Source of the DNA: Clostridium sp. 1001271st1 H5
GTDB taxonomy: Bacteria; Bacillota; Clostridia; Lachnospirales; Lachnospiraceae
Assembly: GCF_005845215.1 (NCBI RefSeq)
Contig: NZ_SPHO01000023.1
Coordinates: 1-64,000 of the forward strand
Length of the DNA: 64,000 bases
Direction of reading: 5' to 3'
The first letter of the stretch is position 1. Each line of letters begins with the position of its first letter. The notes under the pieces were generated by a model that worked only from the letters and a program-made list of their open reading frames with translations, did not search any database and had not been told where the DNA came from. Shown here piece by piece: positions 27,774-35,658 of the stretch. A program made the translations under genes and the position numbers.

Positions 27774-28724
27774 TTACGCTAAATGGATATGAGTACCGGT
27801 TTTTCCCTGGATACCGTCTTTTGCTTTTTCCAACAGCGTAATGAGGGCAGTGCGTCCTGGTTTTGATTCAGCAAATTTAACAGCAGCCTGAACTTTGGGA
27901 AGCATGGAACCAGGGGCAAAATGTCCCTCTTTGATATATTCTCTTGCTTCTTCTGTGTCCAGGTCATCCAGCCACTTTTCTTCCGGCTTTCCGAAGTTAA
28001 TAGCAACCTTTTCAACTGCAGTGAGAATAATCAGGAAATCAGCATTCAGATTCTCAGCTAACAGTTCACTGGCGAAGTCCTTGTCGATAACAGCGCTTGC
28101 GCCCTTTAAGTGGTTTCCCTGACGGGTAACCGGGATACCGCCGCCGCCGCAGGCAATTACCAGCTGTCCTGAGTCTACCAGGGAGCGGATAGCGCCGATT
28201 TCAACGATTTCAGCAGGCTTTGGAGATGCCACCACACGGCGGTAGCCGCGTCCGGAATCTTCCTTCATAATGTATCCGTACTTTTCCTCTGCAATCCTGG
28301 CCTGTTCTTCTGTCATGAAGTGGCCGATTGGTTTGGAAGGAGCCTCAAAGGCAGGGTCGTCTGCATCCACGCGGACCTGGGTAATCATGGTTGCAACCGG
28401 AATATCATACATTTCGCGGTTATAGAGTTCCTCTCTCAAGGCATTCTGCAGGTCGTAGCCAATATAGGCCTGGCTCATAGCCACACAGACGGAGAGAGGG
28501 GTGTTTGGCTGGTTTGCGTCCTCGCGGCTCAGTGCAGCCATTGCATTGTTAATCATACCCACCTGAGGGCCGTTGCCATGGGCAACGATGACCTCGCAGC
28601 CTTCTTCAATAAGGTCTACGATGGCCTTGGCCGTAATCTTGACTGCTTTCATCTGCTCAGGAAGGGTATTGCCCAGTGCATTGCCGCCAAGGGCGATGAC
28701 AATACGTTTTTTCTTGTTTTCCAT
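27774..28724 (-). CDS. arcC: Carbamate kinase
   Basis: A 316-residue amino-acid-kinase-fold enzyme that makes ATP and carbamate from carbamoyl phosphate and ADP. It shows IVIALGGNALG at the start, VAHGNGPQVGMINN, CVAMSQAYIGYDLQNAL, VIACGGGGIPV and AVIDKDFASELLAENL. AAAGGGG precedes the ATG. In E. coli the equivalent gene of the purine island is yqeA. It would harvest ATP from carbamoyl groups released by YgeW. A terminator and a leader hairpin separate it from ygeW, so arcC-permease may be a separate unit. Confidence 0.94.
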   Translation of the reverse strand: MENKKKRIVIALGGNALGNTLPEQMKAVKITAKAIVDLIEEGCEVIVAHGNGPQVGMINNAMAALSREDANQPNTPLSVCVAMSQAYIGYDLQNALREELYNREMYDIPVATMITQVRVDADDPAFEAPSKPIGHFMTEEQARIAEEKYGYIMKEDSGRGYRRVVASPKPAEIVEIGAIRSLVDSGQLVIACGGGGIPVTRQGNHLKGASAVIDKDFASELLAENLNADFLIILTAVEKVAINFGKPEEKWLDDLDTEEAREYIKEGHFAPGSMLPKVQAAVKFAESKPGRTALITLLEKAKDGIQGKTGTHIHLA

Positions 28725-28793
28725 AGTGATTTTCCCCTTTATAGGACGGGATATGAGGGTATCCCGCCGAGTTTTTGCATAATTTGAGACAAA

Positions 28794-28823
28794 AAGGGCT
28801 GCAGGACTCAGTCCGGCAGCCCT
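28794..28823 (-). terminator. Terminator after ygeW
   Basis: AAGGGCTGC pairs with GCAGCCCTT around a 12-base internal hairpin loop (GGACT/AGTCC). On the minus strand it is followed by TTTTTG, directly after the ygeW stop. Confidence 0.75.
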
Positions 28824-28853
28824 TACATTGTATTACATGGTAAGATGAATGGT

Positions 28854-30047
28854 TTATTTGAATACTCTGGGTGTTCCTTTTTCTTCCAGCTTCTTTAAGA
28901 TATCAGCCGGGTCAGCGAACTTAGCCAGCATAATCATAGCAGCAATTACGTATGGCTTGTAGCTTGCTTCTTTGTACAGAGGGTCACGGTAGCGGTCAAA
29001 TACAGTTGCCTCAACCTCGCCGTCCTTGCAGCTTACATCGTTGATGTCAGCCGGTAAGCAGTGCAGGTACAGAGCCTTGCCGTCCTTGGTGGTCTTCATC
29101 AGTTCCTCTGTACAGCACCAGTCTTTGTGCTCTGCGTTCTGAGCCAGCAGTTCTTTCTCCAGAGCCTTGATGCCCTCGGAATCGCCTTCTGCGTACAGGT
29201 TGGTTCTCTTTTCCATAGCTGCAAATGGAGCCCAGCTCTTTGGATATACAATGTCGGCATCCTTGAATGCGTCTGCCATGTCATGGGATACGCGGAAGGA
29301 ACCGCCGGTCTTCTCAGCGTTCTTTCTGGCAACTTCCTCAACCTCAGGCATGATTTCGTAGCCTTCCGGATGAGCCAGGACAACTTCCATACCCATACGT
29401 GTCATCAGGCCAACAACGCCCTGGGGAACGGAGAGAGGCTTGCCGTAGGAAGGAGAGTAAGCCCATGTCATGGCTAACTTCTTGCCCTTTAAATTCTCTA
29501 CGCCGCCGAACTCATGGATGATGTGCAGCATATCAGCCATACACTGGGTTGGGTGGTCGATGTCGCACTGTAAGTTAACCAGGGTTGGCTTCTGCTCCAG
29601 GATGCCGTCCTTGTGGCCCTGTGTAACAGCGTCAACAACTTCGTGCATGTAAGCATTGCCCTTGCCGATGTACATGTCATCGCGGATACCGATAACGTCA
29701 GCCATGAAGGAAATCATGTTAGCTGTCTCACGAACAGTCTCGCCGTGAGCAACCTGGCTCTTGCCCTCGTCCAAATCCTGAACTTCCAGACCTAACAGGT
29801 TGCAGGCAGAAGCAAAGGAGAAACGGGTACGGGTGGAGTTGTCGCGGAATAAGGAGATGCCAAGGCCGCTCTCAAATACCTTTGTGGAGATGTTGTTCTC
29901 TCTCATGTAGCGGAGAGCATCAGCCATGGTCCAGACTGCTTCCAGTTCTTCGTCTGTTTTCTCCCAGGTCAGGAAGAAATCGTTCTCGTACATTTCCTTG
30001 AAGTTGAGGCTGTTTAACTTATCAATGTAATCCTGTAATGTTTTCAT
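28854..30047 (-). CDS. ygeW: YgeW-type carbamoyltransferase
   Basis: This 397-residue protein belongs to the knotted carbamoyltransferase YgeW family, related to ornithine and aspartate carbamoyltransferases. The carbamoyl-phosphate motif is DNSTRTRFSFASAC (near 70), followed by the YgeW-type SQVAHGETVRETANM. HCLPADIND lies near 336. In the anaerobic purine pathway it is proposed to transfer the carbamoyl group of a ureido intermediate to phosphate, giving carbamoyl phosphate for carbamate kinase. AAAGGAGTC precedes the ATG. It sits alone between a long structured leader and a terminator. The amino-group substrate is not proven. Confidence 0.94.
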   Translation of the reverse strand: MKTLQDYIDKLNSLNFKEMYENDFFLTWEKTDEELEAVWTMADALRYMRENNISTKVFESGLGISLFRDNSTRTRFSFASACNLLGLEVQDLDEGKSQVAHGETVRETANMISFMADVIGIRDDMYIGKGNAYMHEVVDAVTQGHKDGILEQKPTLVNLQCDIDHPTQCMADMLHIIHEFGGVENLKGKKLAMTWAYSPSYGKPLSVPQGVVGLMTRMGMEVVLAHPEGYEIMPEVEEVARKNAEKTGGSFRVSHDMADAFKDADIVYPKSWAPFAAMEKRTNLYAEGDSEGIKALEKELLAQNAEHKDWCCTEELMKTTKDGKALYLHCLPADINDVSCKDGEVEATVFDRYRDPLYKEASYKPYVIAAMIMLAKFADPADILKKLEEKGTPRVFK

Positions 30048-30448
30048 TTGATTGACTCCTTTAATATATTTAATTTTTAATTTGGGTATCGTTGTTAGAA
30101 GTTACAAAATAATAGGGACATCCATTCCACCAGTACCTTGGGCCTGAGCCGTTCCGGCGGCCTTCAGCATAGACCGCCGGAACCAAACAGGTCACTTAGG
30201 ACTTCATGGAAAATGGTTTACGAATGAGCAGTGCGAAAATAAAATGTAAGTGCAGCTGTAAAGAGTTTTCTCTTATAAGGATGCAGTTATATTTTATTTT
30301 TCATAGGGCGTATGCCCTATGTTTCCTGGCCGCCCCCCAGGCCAAGAAGACGGCACTGCGGGCCAGCGGGCCGCGGCCACAACTGTATGGCAGCCAAGAA
30401 ATCACCCCGCGGACAATAAACGAATTAAAACAAACACCTGCTGCAAAA
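30048..30448 (-). promoter_or_regulatory. Long ygeW leader with strong hairpins
   Basis: No gene is seen in these 400 bases. Read on the minus strand it includes CATAGGGC-loop-GCCCTATG, then a perfect 10-bp hairpin GTTCCGGCGG/CCGCCGGAAC (30151-30160 with 30174-30183), then CGGCTCAGGCC and GGTACTGG, shortly before the ygeW ribosome site. The arrangement looks like a structured regulatory leader. A second leader before ygfK has similar short motifs. No known riboswitch class was matched by eye. Confidence 0.5.
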
Positions 30449-31765
30449 TTACTTACAGTACACGCTAGGCAGAGCAGCATAAACAGCCGCACAGGTAACC
30501 AAATCCTGCTTCCATGTAATCTCATTGGGAGCATGGGCCTGAGCTTCAGCGCCAGGACCAAATCCGATACAAGGAATGCCGTTGCGTCCCATGATGGAAA
30601 CGCCGTTGGTTGAGAAGGTCCACTTATCGGTGAGAGGACGTGCCTTTCTCATCTCTGCTGTGGCATCAACGCCGATACGCTCGTCGCCGAACAGGTTCTT
30701 ATAAGCTTCCTCCAGGGACTTGGTAACTTTGTGGTCCTCCGGGATAACCCAGGTTGGGAAGTAGCACTCGATTGGATATGTAAGGCCCTTATAGGAAGGA
30801 CGGGAATACTCATACATGGATACGGTAACGTCGTCGCCGTATTTCTTAACTGCAGGAAGAGCACGAATCTCATCCAGGCAGCTCTCCCAGGTCTCGCCTG
30901 CTGTCATACGGCGGTCAAGGGATACGGAGCAGGAATCAGCAACTGCGCAGCGGCTTGGAGAGGTGAAGAAAATCTCGGAAACAGTAACCGTGCCGCGGCC
31001 TAAGAAGTTAGCCTCCTTATACTCCGGATTGTACTTCTCATCCAGCATCTTCACAAGGCCCTTAACTTCCTTGTCATCAGCTGCATCGTTTTCGTTCAGT
31101 GCGCGTACATCCTGAAGGATGTCAGCCATCTTATAGATAGCATTGTCGCCGCGCTCAGGAGCGGAACCATGGCAGGAAACGCCCTTAACGTCAACGCGGA
31201 TTTCCATACGGCCTCTCTGTCCGCGGTAGATACCGCCGTCTGTAGGCTCTGTGGATACTACGAAATCGGGACGGACCTTATCCTCGTTGATGATATACTG
31301 CCAGCACAGACCGTCGCAGTCCTCTTCCTGAACCGTACCGGTTACAAGAACCGTATACTTGTCGCTTAACATTCCTAAATCCTTCATGATTTTAGCGCCG
31401 TATACAGCAGATACAATACCGCCGCACTGGTCAGACACGCCGCGTCCGCCAATCTCGGTGTCATTCTCATAGCCCTCGTAGGGGTCGAAATTCCAGTTGC
31501 TCTTGTTGCCGATGCCAACTGTGTCGATGTGGGCGTCAAAGCCAATGAGGGTTTCGCCGGTTCCCATGTATCCCAGAACATTGCCCATTGGGTCGATTTC
31601 AACTTTGTTGAAGCCCAGCTTTGTCATCTCCTCAGCAATGCGGTCGATGTGAGCCTTCTCATCGCAGCTCTCGCCTGGGAACTTAACAATGTCGCGTAAG
31701 AACTTGGTCATGTCTTTCTCATAGTTCTGTGCTGCTTCTTTGATTTTTGCGTAATCCAGATTCAT
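30449..31765 (-). CDS. ygeY: YgeY-family M20 metallohydrolase
   Basis: A 438-residue M20 zinc peptidase/deacylase-type enzyme, of the YgeY family described as selenium-metabolism-linked. Metal-site motifs are [11 protein letters not shown] (His, Asp), [15 protein letters not shown], and [13 protein letters not shown] (catalytic Glu). It also shows [17 protein letters not shown]. Proposed to act on a diaminopropionate-containing ureido or amide intermediate of purine breakdown. I chose the ATG at 31765 with GGAGG nine bases upstream rather than 31789. It lies 65 bases after dpaL, likely in one transcript with it. Confidence 0.93.
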   Translation of the reverse strand: MNLDYAKIKEAAQNYEKDMTKFLRDIVKFPGESCDEKAHIDRIAEEMTKLGFNKVEIDPMGNVLGYMGTGETLIGFDAHIDTVGIGNKSNWNFDPYEGYENDTEIGGRGVSDQCGGIVSAVYGAKIMKDLGMLSDKYTVLVTGTVQEEDCDGLCWQYIINEDKVRPDFVVSTEPTDGGIYRGQRGRMEIRVDVKGVSCHGSAPERGDNAIYKMADILQDVRALNENDAADDKEVKGLVKMLDEKYNPEYKEANFLGRGTVTVSEIFFTSPSRCAVADSCSVSLDRRMTAGETWESCLDEIRALPAVKKYGDDVTVSMYEYSRPSYKGLTYPIECYFPTWVIPEDHKVTKSLEEAYKNLFGDERIGVDATAEMRKARPLTDKWTFSTNGVSIMGRNGIPCIGFGPGAEAQAHAPNEITWKQDLVTCAAVYAALPSVYCK

Positions 31766-31830
31766 TTCTTCGTTTCCTCCATTATACATTGATATTTGGT
31801 TAAGGTGTGATATAGGTGATTGTTTGTGCT

Positions 31831-33039
31831 TTATTTGTCCAGACCCTTCCAGACAATGTTCTTGTAGCGCTCAGGGTCTGTATCGCCTTCGGTGGAGAAG
31901 AGCAGTACCCTGGAATTCTCATCCAGGCCAATGTCTTTCCTTAAGTCTGCGTATTCATCCATGGACATGACGGCTGCCAGTGCGCCGAATGGAGCTGCGC
32001 CGGATTCTCCGGAGGTAACAGGTGCGTCGCCCTTGATGGGAGCGCCTAACATACGCATACCGGTTGCGGCTACCCAGTCAGGAGCAGCGATGAATACTTT
32101 GACATGGTTCTTTAAGATATCCCATGAAATGGTGTTGGGCTCGCCGCAGGCAAGACCGGCCATAATGGTTTCCATGTCGCCGTCCACAATGCGGATTTGT
32201 CCGTCACCGGCAGCAGCGCCCTTGTACAGGCAGGCAGCCGCCTCAGCTTCCACAACTACAAATGTAGGAGGATTATCAGCATAGAGATTGGAGAAGTAGC
32301 CTACCACAGCGCCTGCCAGTGAACCAACGCCTGCCTGGACAAAGATGTGGGTAGGACGCTGGCAGCCGTAGTCTCTCAGCTGTTCGCCGGCCTCCATGGC
32401 CATGGTTCCGTAACCCTGCATAATCCAGGATGGAATCTCCTCGTAGCCGTCCCAGGCTGTATCCTGTACCATAACGCCCCTTGGCGTCTCGTCGGCTTCC
32501 TTGGCTGCCAGACGTACGCAGTCATCGTAGTTCATCTCCTGGATGTCTACTGCAGCGCCTTCCTTGGCAATGTTCTGCAGACGTGTCTGGGTGGAACCCT
32601 TAGGCATATGTACCACTGCCTTCTGTCCAAGACGGTTGGCTGCCCATGCAACGCCGCGTCCGTGGTTGCCGTCTGTGGCGGTAAAGAAGGTAGCCTGGCC
32701 GAATTCTTCTCTTAACTGGTCAGAAGTGAGGACTGAGTAGGGAAGTTCGGATACGTCCCTGCCTGTCTCCTTGGCAATGTAGCGGGCCATGGAGAAGGAA
32801 CCTCCCAGAACCTTGAACGCATTGAGGCCAAAACGGTAGGACTCATCCTTTAAGTAGATTTCCTTTACTCCCAGGTAAGCTGCCATATTGTCCAGCTTGG
32901 TGAGTGGTGTTTTGGTGTACTGGGGGAAGCTTTCGTGGAATGTCCTTGCCTTCGCAATCTCCTCCAGTCCCATAATCGGCAGGTTCTTGTCATCTGTCTT
33001 AGGCATATGATTGACCGCCCATAGAATCTTCTGGTCCAT
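31831..33039 (-). CDS. dpaL: 2,3-diaminopropionate ammonia-lyase
   Basis: This 402-residue fold-type II PLP enzyme (YgeX) splits 2,3-diaminopropionate into pyruvate and ammonia. The PLP lysine is in [12 protein letters not shown] (Lys76, matching Lys77 of the E. coli enzyme). The phosphate loop and [16 protein letters not shown] and the glycine-rich [15 protein letters not shown] are conserved. It is the carbon-releasing end step of the anaerobic purine route. AAGGAGG precedes the ATG. It follows the regulator gene by 24 bases in the same direction. Confidence 0.95.
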   Translation of the reverse strand: MDQKILWAVNHMPKTDDKNLPIMGLEEIAKARTFHESFPQYTKTPLTKLDNMAAYLGVKEIYLKDESYRFGLNAFKVLGGSFSMARYIAKETGRDVSELPYSVLTSDQLREEFGQATFFTATDGNHGRGVAWAANRLGQKAVVHMPKGSTQTRLQNIAKEGAAVDIQEMNYDDCVRLAAKEADETPRGVMVQDTAWDGYEEIPSWIMQGYGTMAMEAGEQLRDYGCQRPTHIFVQAGVGSLAGAVVGYFSNLYADNPPTFVVVEAEAAACLYKGAAAGDGQIRIVDGDMETIMAGLACGEPNTISWDILKNHVKVFIAAPDWVAATGMRMLGAPIKGDAPVTSGESGAAPFGALAAVMSMDEYADLRKDIGLDENSRVLLFSTEGDTDPERYKNIVWKGLDK

Positions 33040-33063
33040 GTTACATAATCCTCCTTATAATCA

Positions 33064-33729
33064 TCACGCTTTTTTATCTTCCGACTTGCGGCTGTTTACA
33101 TCAATGTAGCTGTACAAAGTAAATTTGGAGATTCCGAAGTACTTGGAAACCTTGTCCCCTGATTTTGTTATAAGGAAGGCGCCTGCATCGTTCAGGAACT
33201 GGATGGCAGTCACTTTTTCCTCCTTGTTCATCAGGGCGGCCGGCTTGCCGATGAGGGCCACCGACTGCTCTATCAGGGTATCCAGCAGGTCGTTGACGTT
33301 GTGGACAATCTGTTCGGGCTGCTGCTTCACGTCCGATTGGGGTTCGGTGTCGATGAGAGCTTTAATGGAACGGTCCACGGTCATCAGGCCTGTGATGTCG
33401 TAATTAATGGACAGGAGGTAGTCAATGGAATCCCCTTCCTCATTACGGATGTAAATGGTGCTGGACTTCAGTATCTTGCCGTTGGATGTACGGGTCAGGT
33501 ATCCGAGATGGTCTTTCAATGAAGCCGGGTCCTTGTGAAGGGTTTCCAGGACTACTTTTGAAGGTCCGTCCCCCTCCTGGCGGTTTGTCACATGACCATT
33601 GTTGATGTGTACGATGGAATGCTCCAGGTCGTGTTTCTCAAGGTCGTGTATGACAATCTCACAGTCAGGTCCGAACTGTCTTGCAAGGCCATCAGCAAGC
33701 TGTTTCAGTAAATCTAGTGTGTATGACAT
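33064..33729 (-). CDS. YheO/DauR-type transcriptional regulator
   Basis: A 221-residue regulator with an N-terminal PAS-like YheO domain (about 1-130; FGPDCEIVIHDLEKHDLEHS, ...GKILKSSTIYIRNEEGD) and a C-terminal helix-turn-helix (about 180-218; GDKVSKYFGISKFTLYSYID). I chose the ATG at 33729 with GGAGG eight bases upstream; the longer frame to 33813 lacks a ribosome site. It begins the dpaL-ygeY arm and lies back-to-back with ssnA, so it most likely senses an intermediate and controls both arms. DauR, a relative, responds to D-arginine; the ligand here is unknown. Confidence 0.88.
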   Translation of the reverse strand: MSYTLDLLKQLADGLARQFGPDCEIVIHDLEKHDLEHSIVHINNGHVTNRQEGDGPSKVVLETLHKDPASLKDHLGYLTRTSNGKILKSSTIYIRNEEGDSIDYLLSINYDITGLMTVDRSIKALIDTEPQSDVKQQPEQIVHNVNDLLDTLIEQSVALIGKPAALMNKEEKVTAIQFLNDAGAFLITKSGDKVSKYFGISKFTLYSYIDVNSRKSEDKKA

Positions 33730-33853
33730 GGCTTTAACCTCCTTTTCCTCGGACTCTTCAAACCTTTCCCCGGCTGCTGCCGGGGACTTACCGTTTATGG
33801 TGACTTTGTACAATAAACATTTCGCAAAGTTGTGATGCGTTGTTTATGATTCC

Positions 33854-33881
33854 ATCATAGCACAAAAAAAAGGAATTGCAA
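33854..33881 (-). promoter_or_regulatory. Promoter of the regulator-dpaL-ygeY arm
   Basis: On the minus strand TTGCAA (33876-33881) and TATGAT (33854-33859) are 16 bases apart, leaving a leader of about 120 bases. Confidence 0.6.
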
Positions 33882-33932
33882 GAGGTTTTTACAAAAAAAT
33901 TTTGAATATCTAAAAATTTTTGCATTTTCTGC

Positions 33933-33961
33933 TTGCAAATGGATTTGTATGGTGTTAGTAT
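33933..33961 (+). promoter_or_regulatory. Promoter of ssnA
   Basis: TTGCAA (33933-33938) and TAGTAT (33956-33961) are 17 bases apart. Together with the opposite promoter it forms a compact divergent control region, with 51 bases between the two -35 boxes where a regulator could bind. Confidence 0.6.
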
Positions 33962-34082
33962 AGGGGTACAGGAAGTCCTGTTCTATCTTATTAGAGTTTA
34001 TGAATTCCGGATGGTGTTTAGGACAAAATCCAAGAGCAGGTACATAAAATCATAAAATGAAAGAAAGAAAAGGAGAGAGGTT

Positions 34083-35414
34083 ATGTTAGTGATTGGGAAC
34101 GGTCGTCTGGTTACCAGAGACCCAGAACAGCCATTTTTTGAAAATGGGGCAGTGGCAATGGACGGTACCGCAATAAAGAAGGTGGGTACGCTGGAAGAGA
34201 TTAAAAAAGAGTTCCCTGACGCCGAATATGTGGACGCAAAGGGGGGCGTCATCATGCCGGCCTTCATCAACACACATGAGCACATCTACAGCGCCATGGC
34301 AAGAGGTCTTTCCATAAAAGGATATGACCCCAAGGGATTTCTGGATATTCTGGACGGCATGTGGTGGACCATTGACCGCCATCTGACGTGCGAGCAGACC
34401 CGCCAGAGCGCAAGGGCCACTTACCTGGATTCCATTAAGAACGGAGTCACCACTGTATTTGACCATCACGCCAGCTTTGGCGAGATAAAGGATTCCTTAT
34501 TTGCCATTGAGGACGCTGCAAAGGAAATGGGCGTCAGGACCTGTCTCTGCTATGAGGTTTCCGACAGGGACGGCATGGATAAGGCAAGGGCGGCTGTGAT
34601 GGAGAATGCGTCCTGGATTAAACATGCGCTGGCAGATGATACGGATATGATTGCCGGTATGATGGGTATGCATGCGCAGTTCACCATCTCAGATGAGACG
34701 ATGGAGCTGGCGGCAGCCAATAAGCCGGCTGAGGTGGGATACCACATCCACGTTGCAGAGGGCATTGAGGACCTTCATGACTGCCTTAAGAAGTACGGCA
34801 AGAGAATCGTGGACCGTCTTATGGACTGCGGTATTCTTGGGGAAAAGACATTGCTGGCACACTGTATTTACGTGAATCCCCATGAGATGCAGCTGATTAA
34901 GGATACGGACACCATGGTGGTGCATAACCCTGAGTCCAATATGGGCAATGCATGCGGATGCCCTCCAACCATGGAAATCGTCCACAGAGGCATTCTCACC
35001 GGTCTGGGAACCGACGGCTACACCCACGACATGACAGAGTCCTTTAAGGTGGCCAATGTTCTTCACAAGCATCACCTCTGCGATGCCAATGCAGCCTGGG
35101 GCGAGGTTCCGCAGATGCTCTTTGAGGGCAATGCAAAGATTGCGAACCGCTATTTCAGAAAGCAGTTAGGCGTATTGAAGGAAGGGGCTGCGGCTGATGT
35201 GATTGTCACGGACTACATCCCGCTGACGCCCATGGACGCCTCCAATGTCAACGGCCACATCCTGTTCGGCATGACCGGAAGAAGCGTGGTGACCACGGTG
35301 TGCAACGGAAAGGTTCTGATGAAGGACAGGGAGCTTGTGGGAATGGACGAGGAGAAGATTCTTTACGAGGTAAGGGAAGAGGCAAAGAAGCTGGCCCATT
35401 CCATCAACGGTTAA
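34083..35414 (+). CDS. ssnA: SsnA-type metal-dependent aminohydrolase
   Basis: A 443-residue amidohydrolase-superfamily protein of the SsnA family, related to chlorohydrolases and guanine deaminase. The metal motif is NTHEHIYSAMARG near residue 62. Further ligands are in YHIHVAEG, LLAHCIYV and LGTDGYTHD. SsnA is encoded in nearly all anaerobic purine islands and is proposed to open or deaminate a ring intermediate. GGAGAGG precedes the ATG. It is the first gene of the plus-strand arm and is followed 244 bases later by ygfK. Confidence 0.92.
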   Translation: MLVIGNGRLVTRDPEQPFFENGAVAMDGTAIKKVGTLEEIKKEFPDAEYVDAKGGVIMPAFINTHEHIYSAMARGLSIKGYDPKGFLDILDGMWWTIDRHLTCEQTRQSARATYLDSIKNGVTTVFDHHASFGEIKDSLFAIEDAAKEMGVRTCLCYEVSDRDGMDKARAAVMENASWIKHALADDTDMIAGMMGMHAQFTISDETMELAAANKPAEVGYHIHVAEGIEDLHDCLKKYGKRIVDRLMDCGILGEKTLLAHCIYVNPHEMQLIKDTDTMVVHNPESNMGNACGCPPTMEIVHRGILTGLGTDGYTHDMTESFKVANVLHKHHLCDANAAWGEVPQMLFEGNAKIANRYFRKQLGVLKEGAAADVIVTDYIPLTPMDASNVNGHILFGMTGRSVVTTVCNGKVLMKDRELVGMDEEKILYEVREEAKKLAHSING

Positions 35415-35539
35415 TTGCCGGGGCAGCAGCCGGCAGAAGCAGGAAAAGCCTTCCAGGGATGGCTGGCTTTTCCTATATATAAGCAATACAGGCACAATGT
35501 ATAATTTATAAGTGATATCCGATTGCAGGGCGGCGGGAT

Positions 35540-35622
35540 TTGGCACCCCGGGATGATAGTATCTCCCGGGCGGCTGAGCCGGATGGAGGACCTGCGGACA
35601 TGGTCCGCGGTATCCGGTGCTG
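35540..35622 (+). promoter_or_regulatory. Structured leader before ygfK
   Basis: Bases pair as a possible three-way junction: an outer stem GCAC/GTGC (35543-35546 with 35617-35620), a hairpin CCCGGGA/TCCCGGG (35547-35570), and a second arm CCGGAT/ATCCGG (35579-35617) capped by GCGGAC-ATG-GTCCGC. It shares CGGCTxAGxCC and GGTxCTGG with the ygeW leader. A small-molecule-sensing RNA is an inference; simple 5' UTR structure is the alternative. Confidence 0.45.
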
Positions 35623-35658
35623 GGACCTGGTCTGGTTATAAAGGAGGATAAGAATAAT

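Noticed and set aside
26892-27782. A 296-codon plus-strand frame opposite the purine permease, and similar long shadows opposite ygeY, hyuA and dapA.
   Set aside because: They are antisense to genes with clear family matches and lack ribosome sites.
35540-35622. Assignment of the ygfK leader to a known riboswitch class (guanidine-I, Moco, ZTP, purine).
   Set aside because: The conserved core sequences of those classes, as I recall them, are not present.
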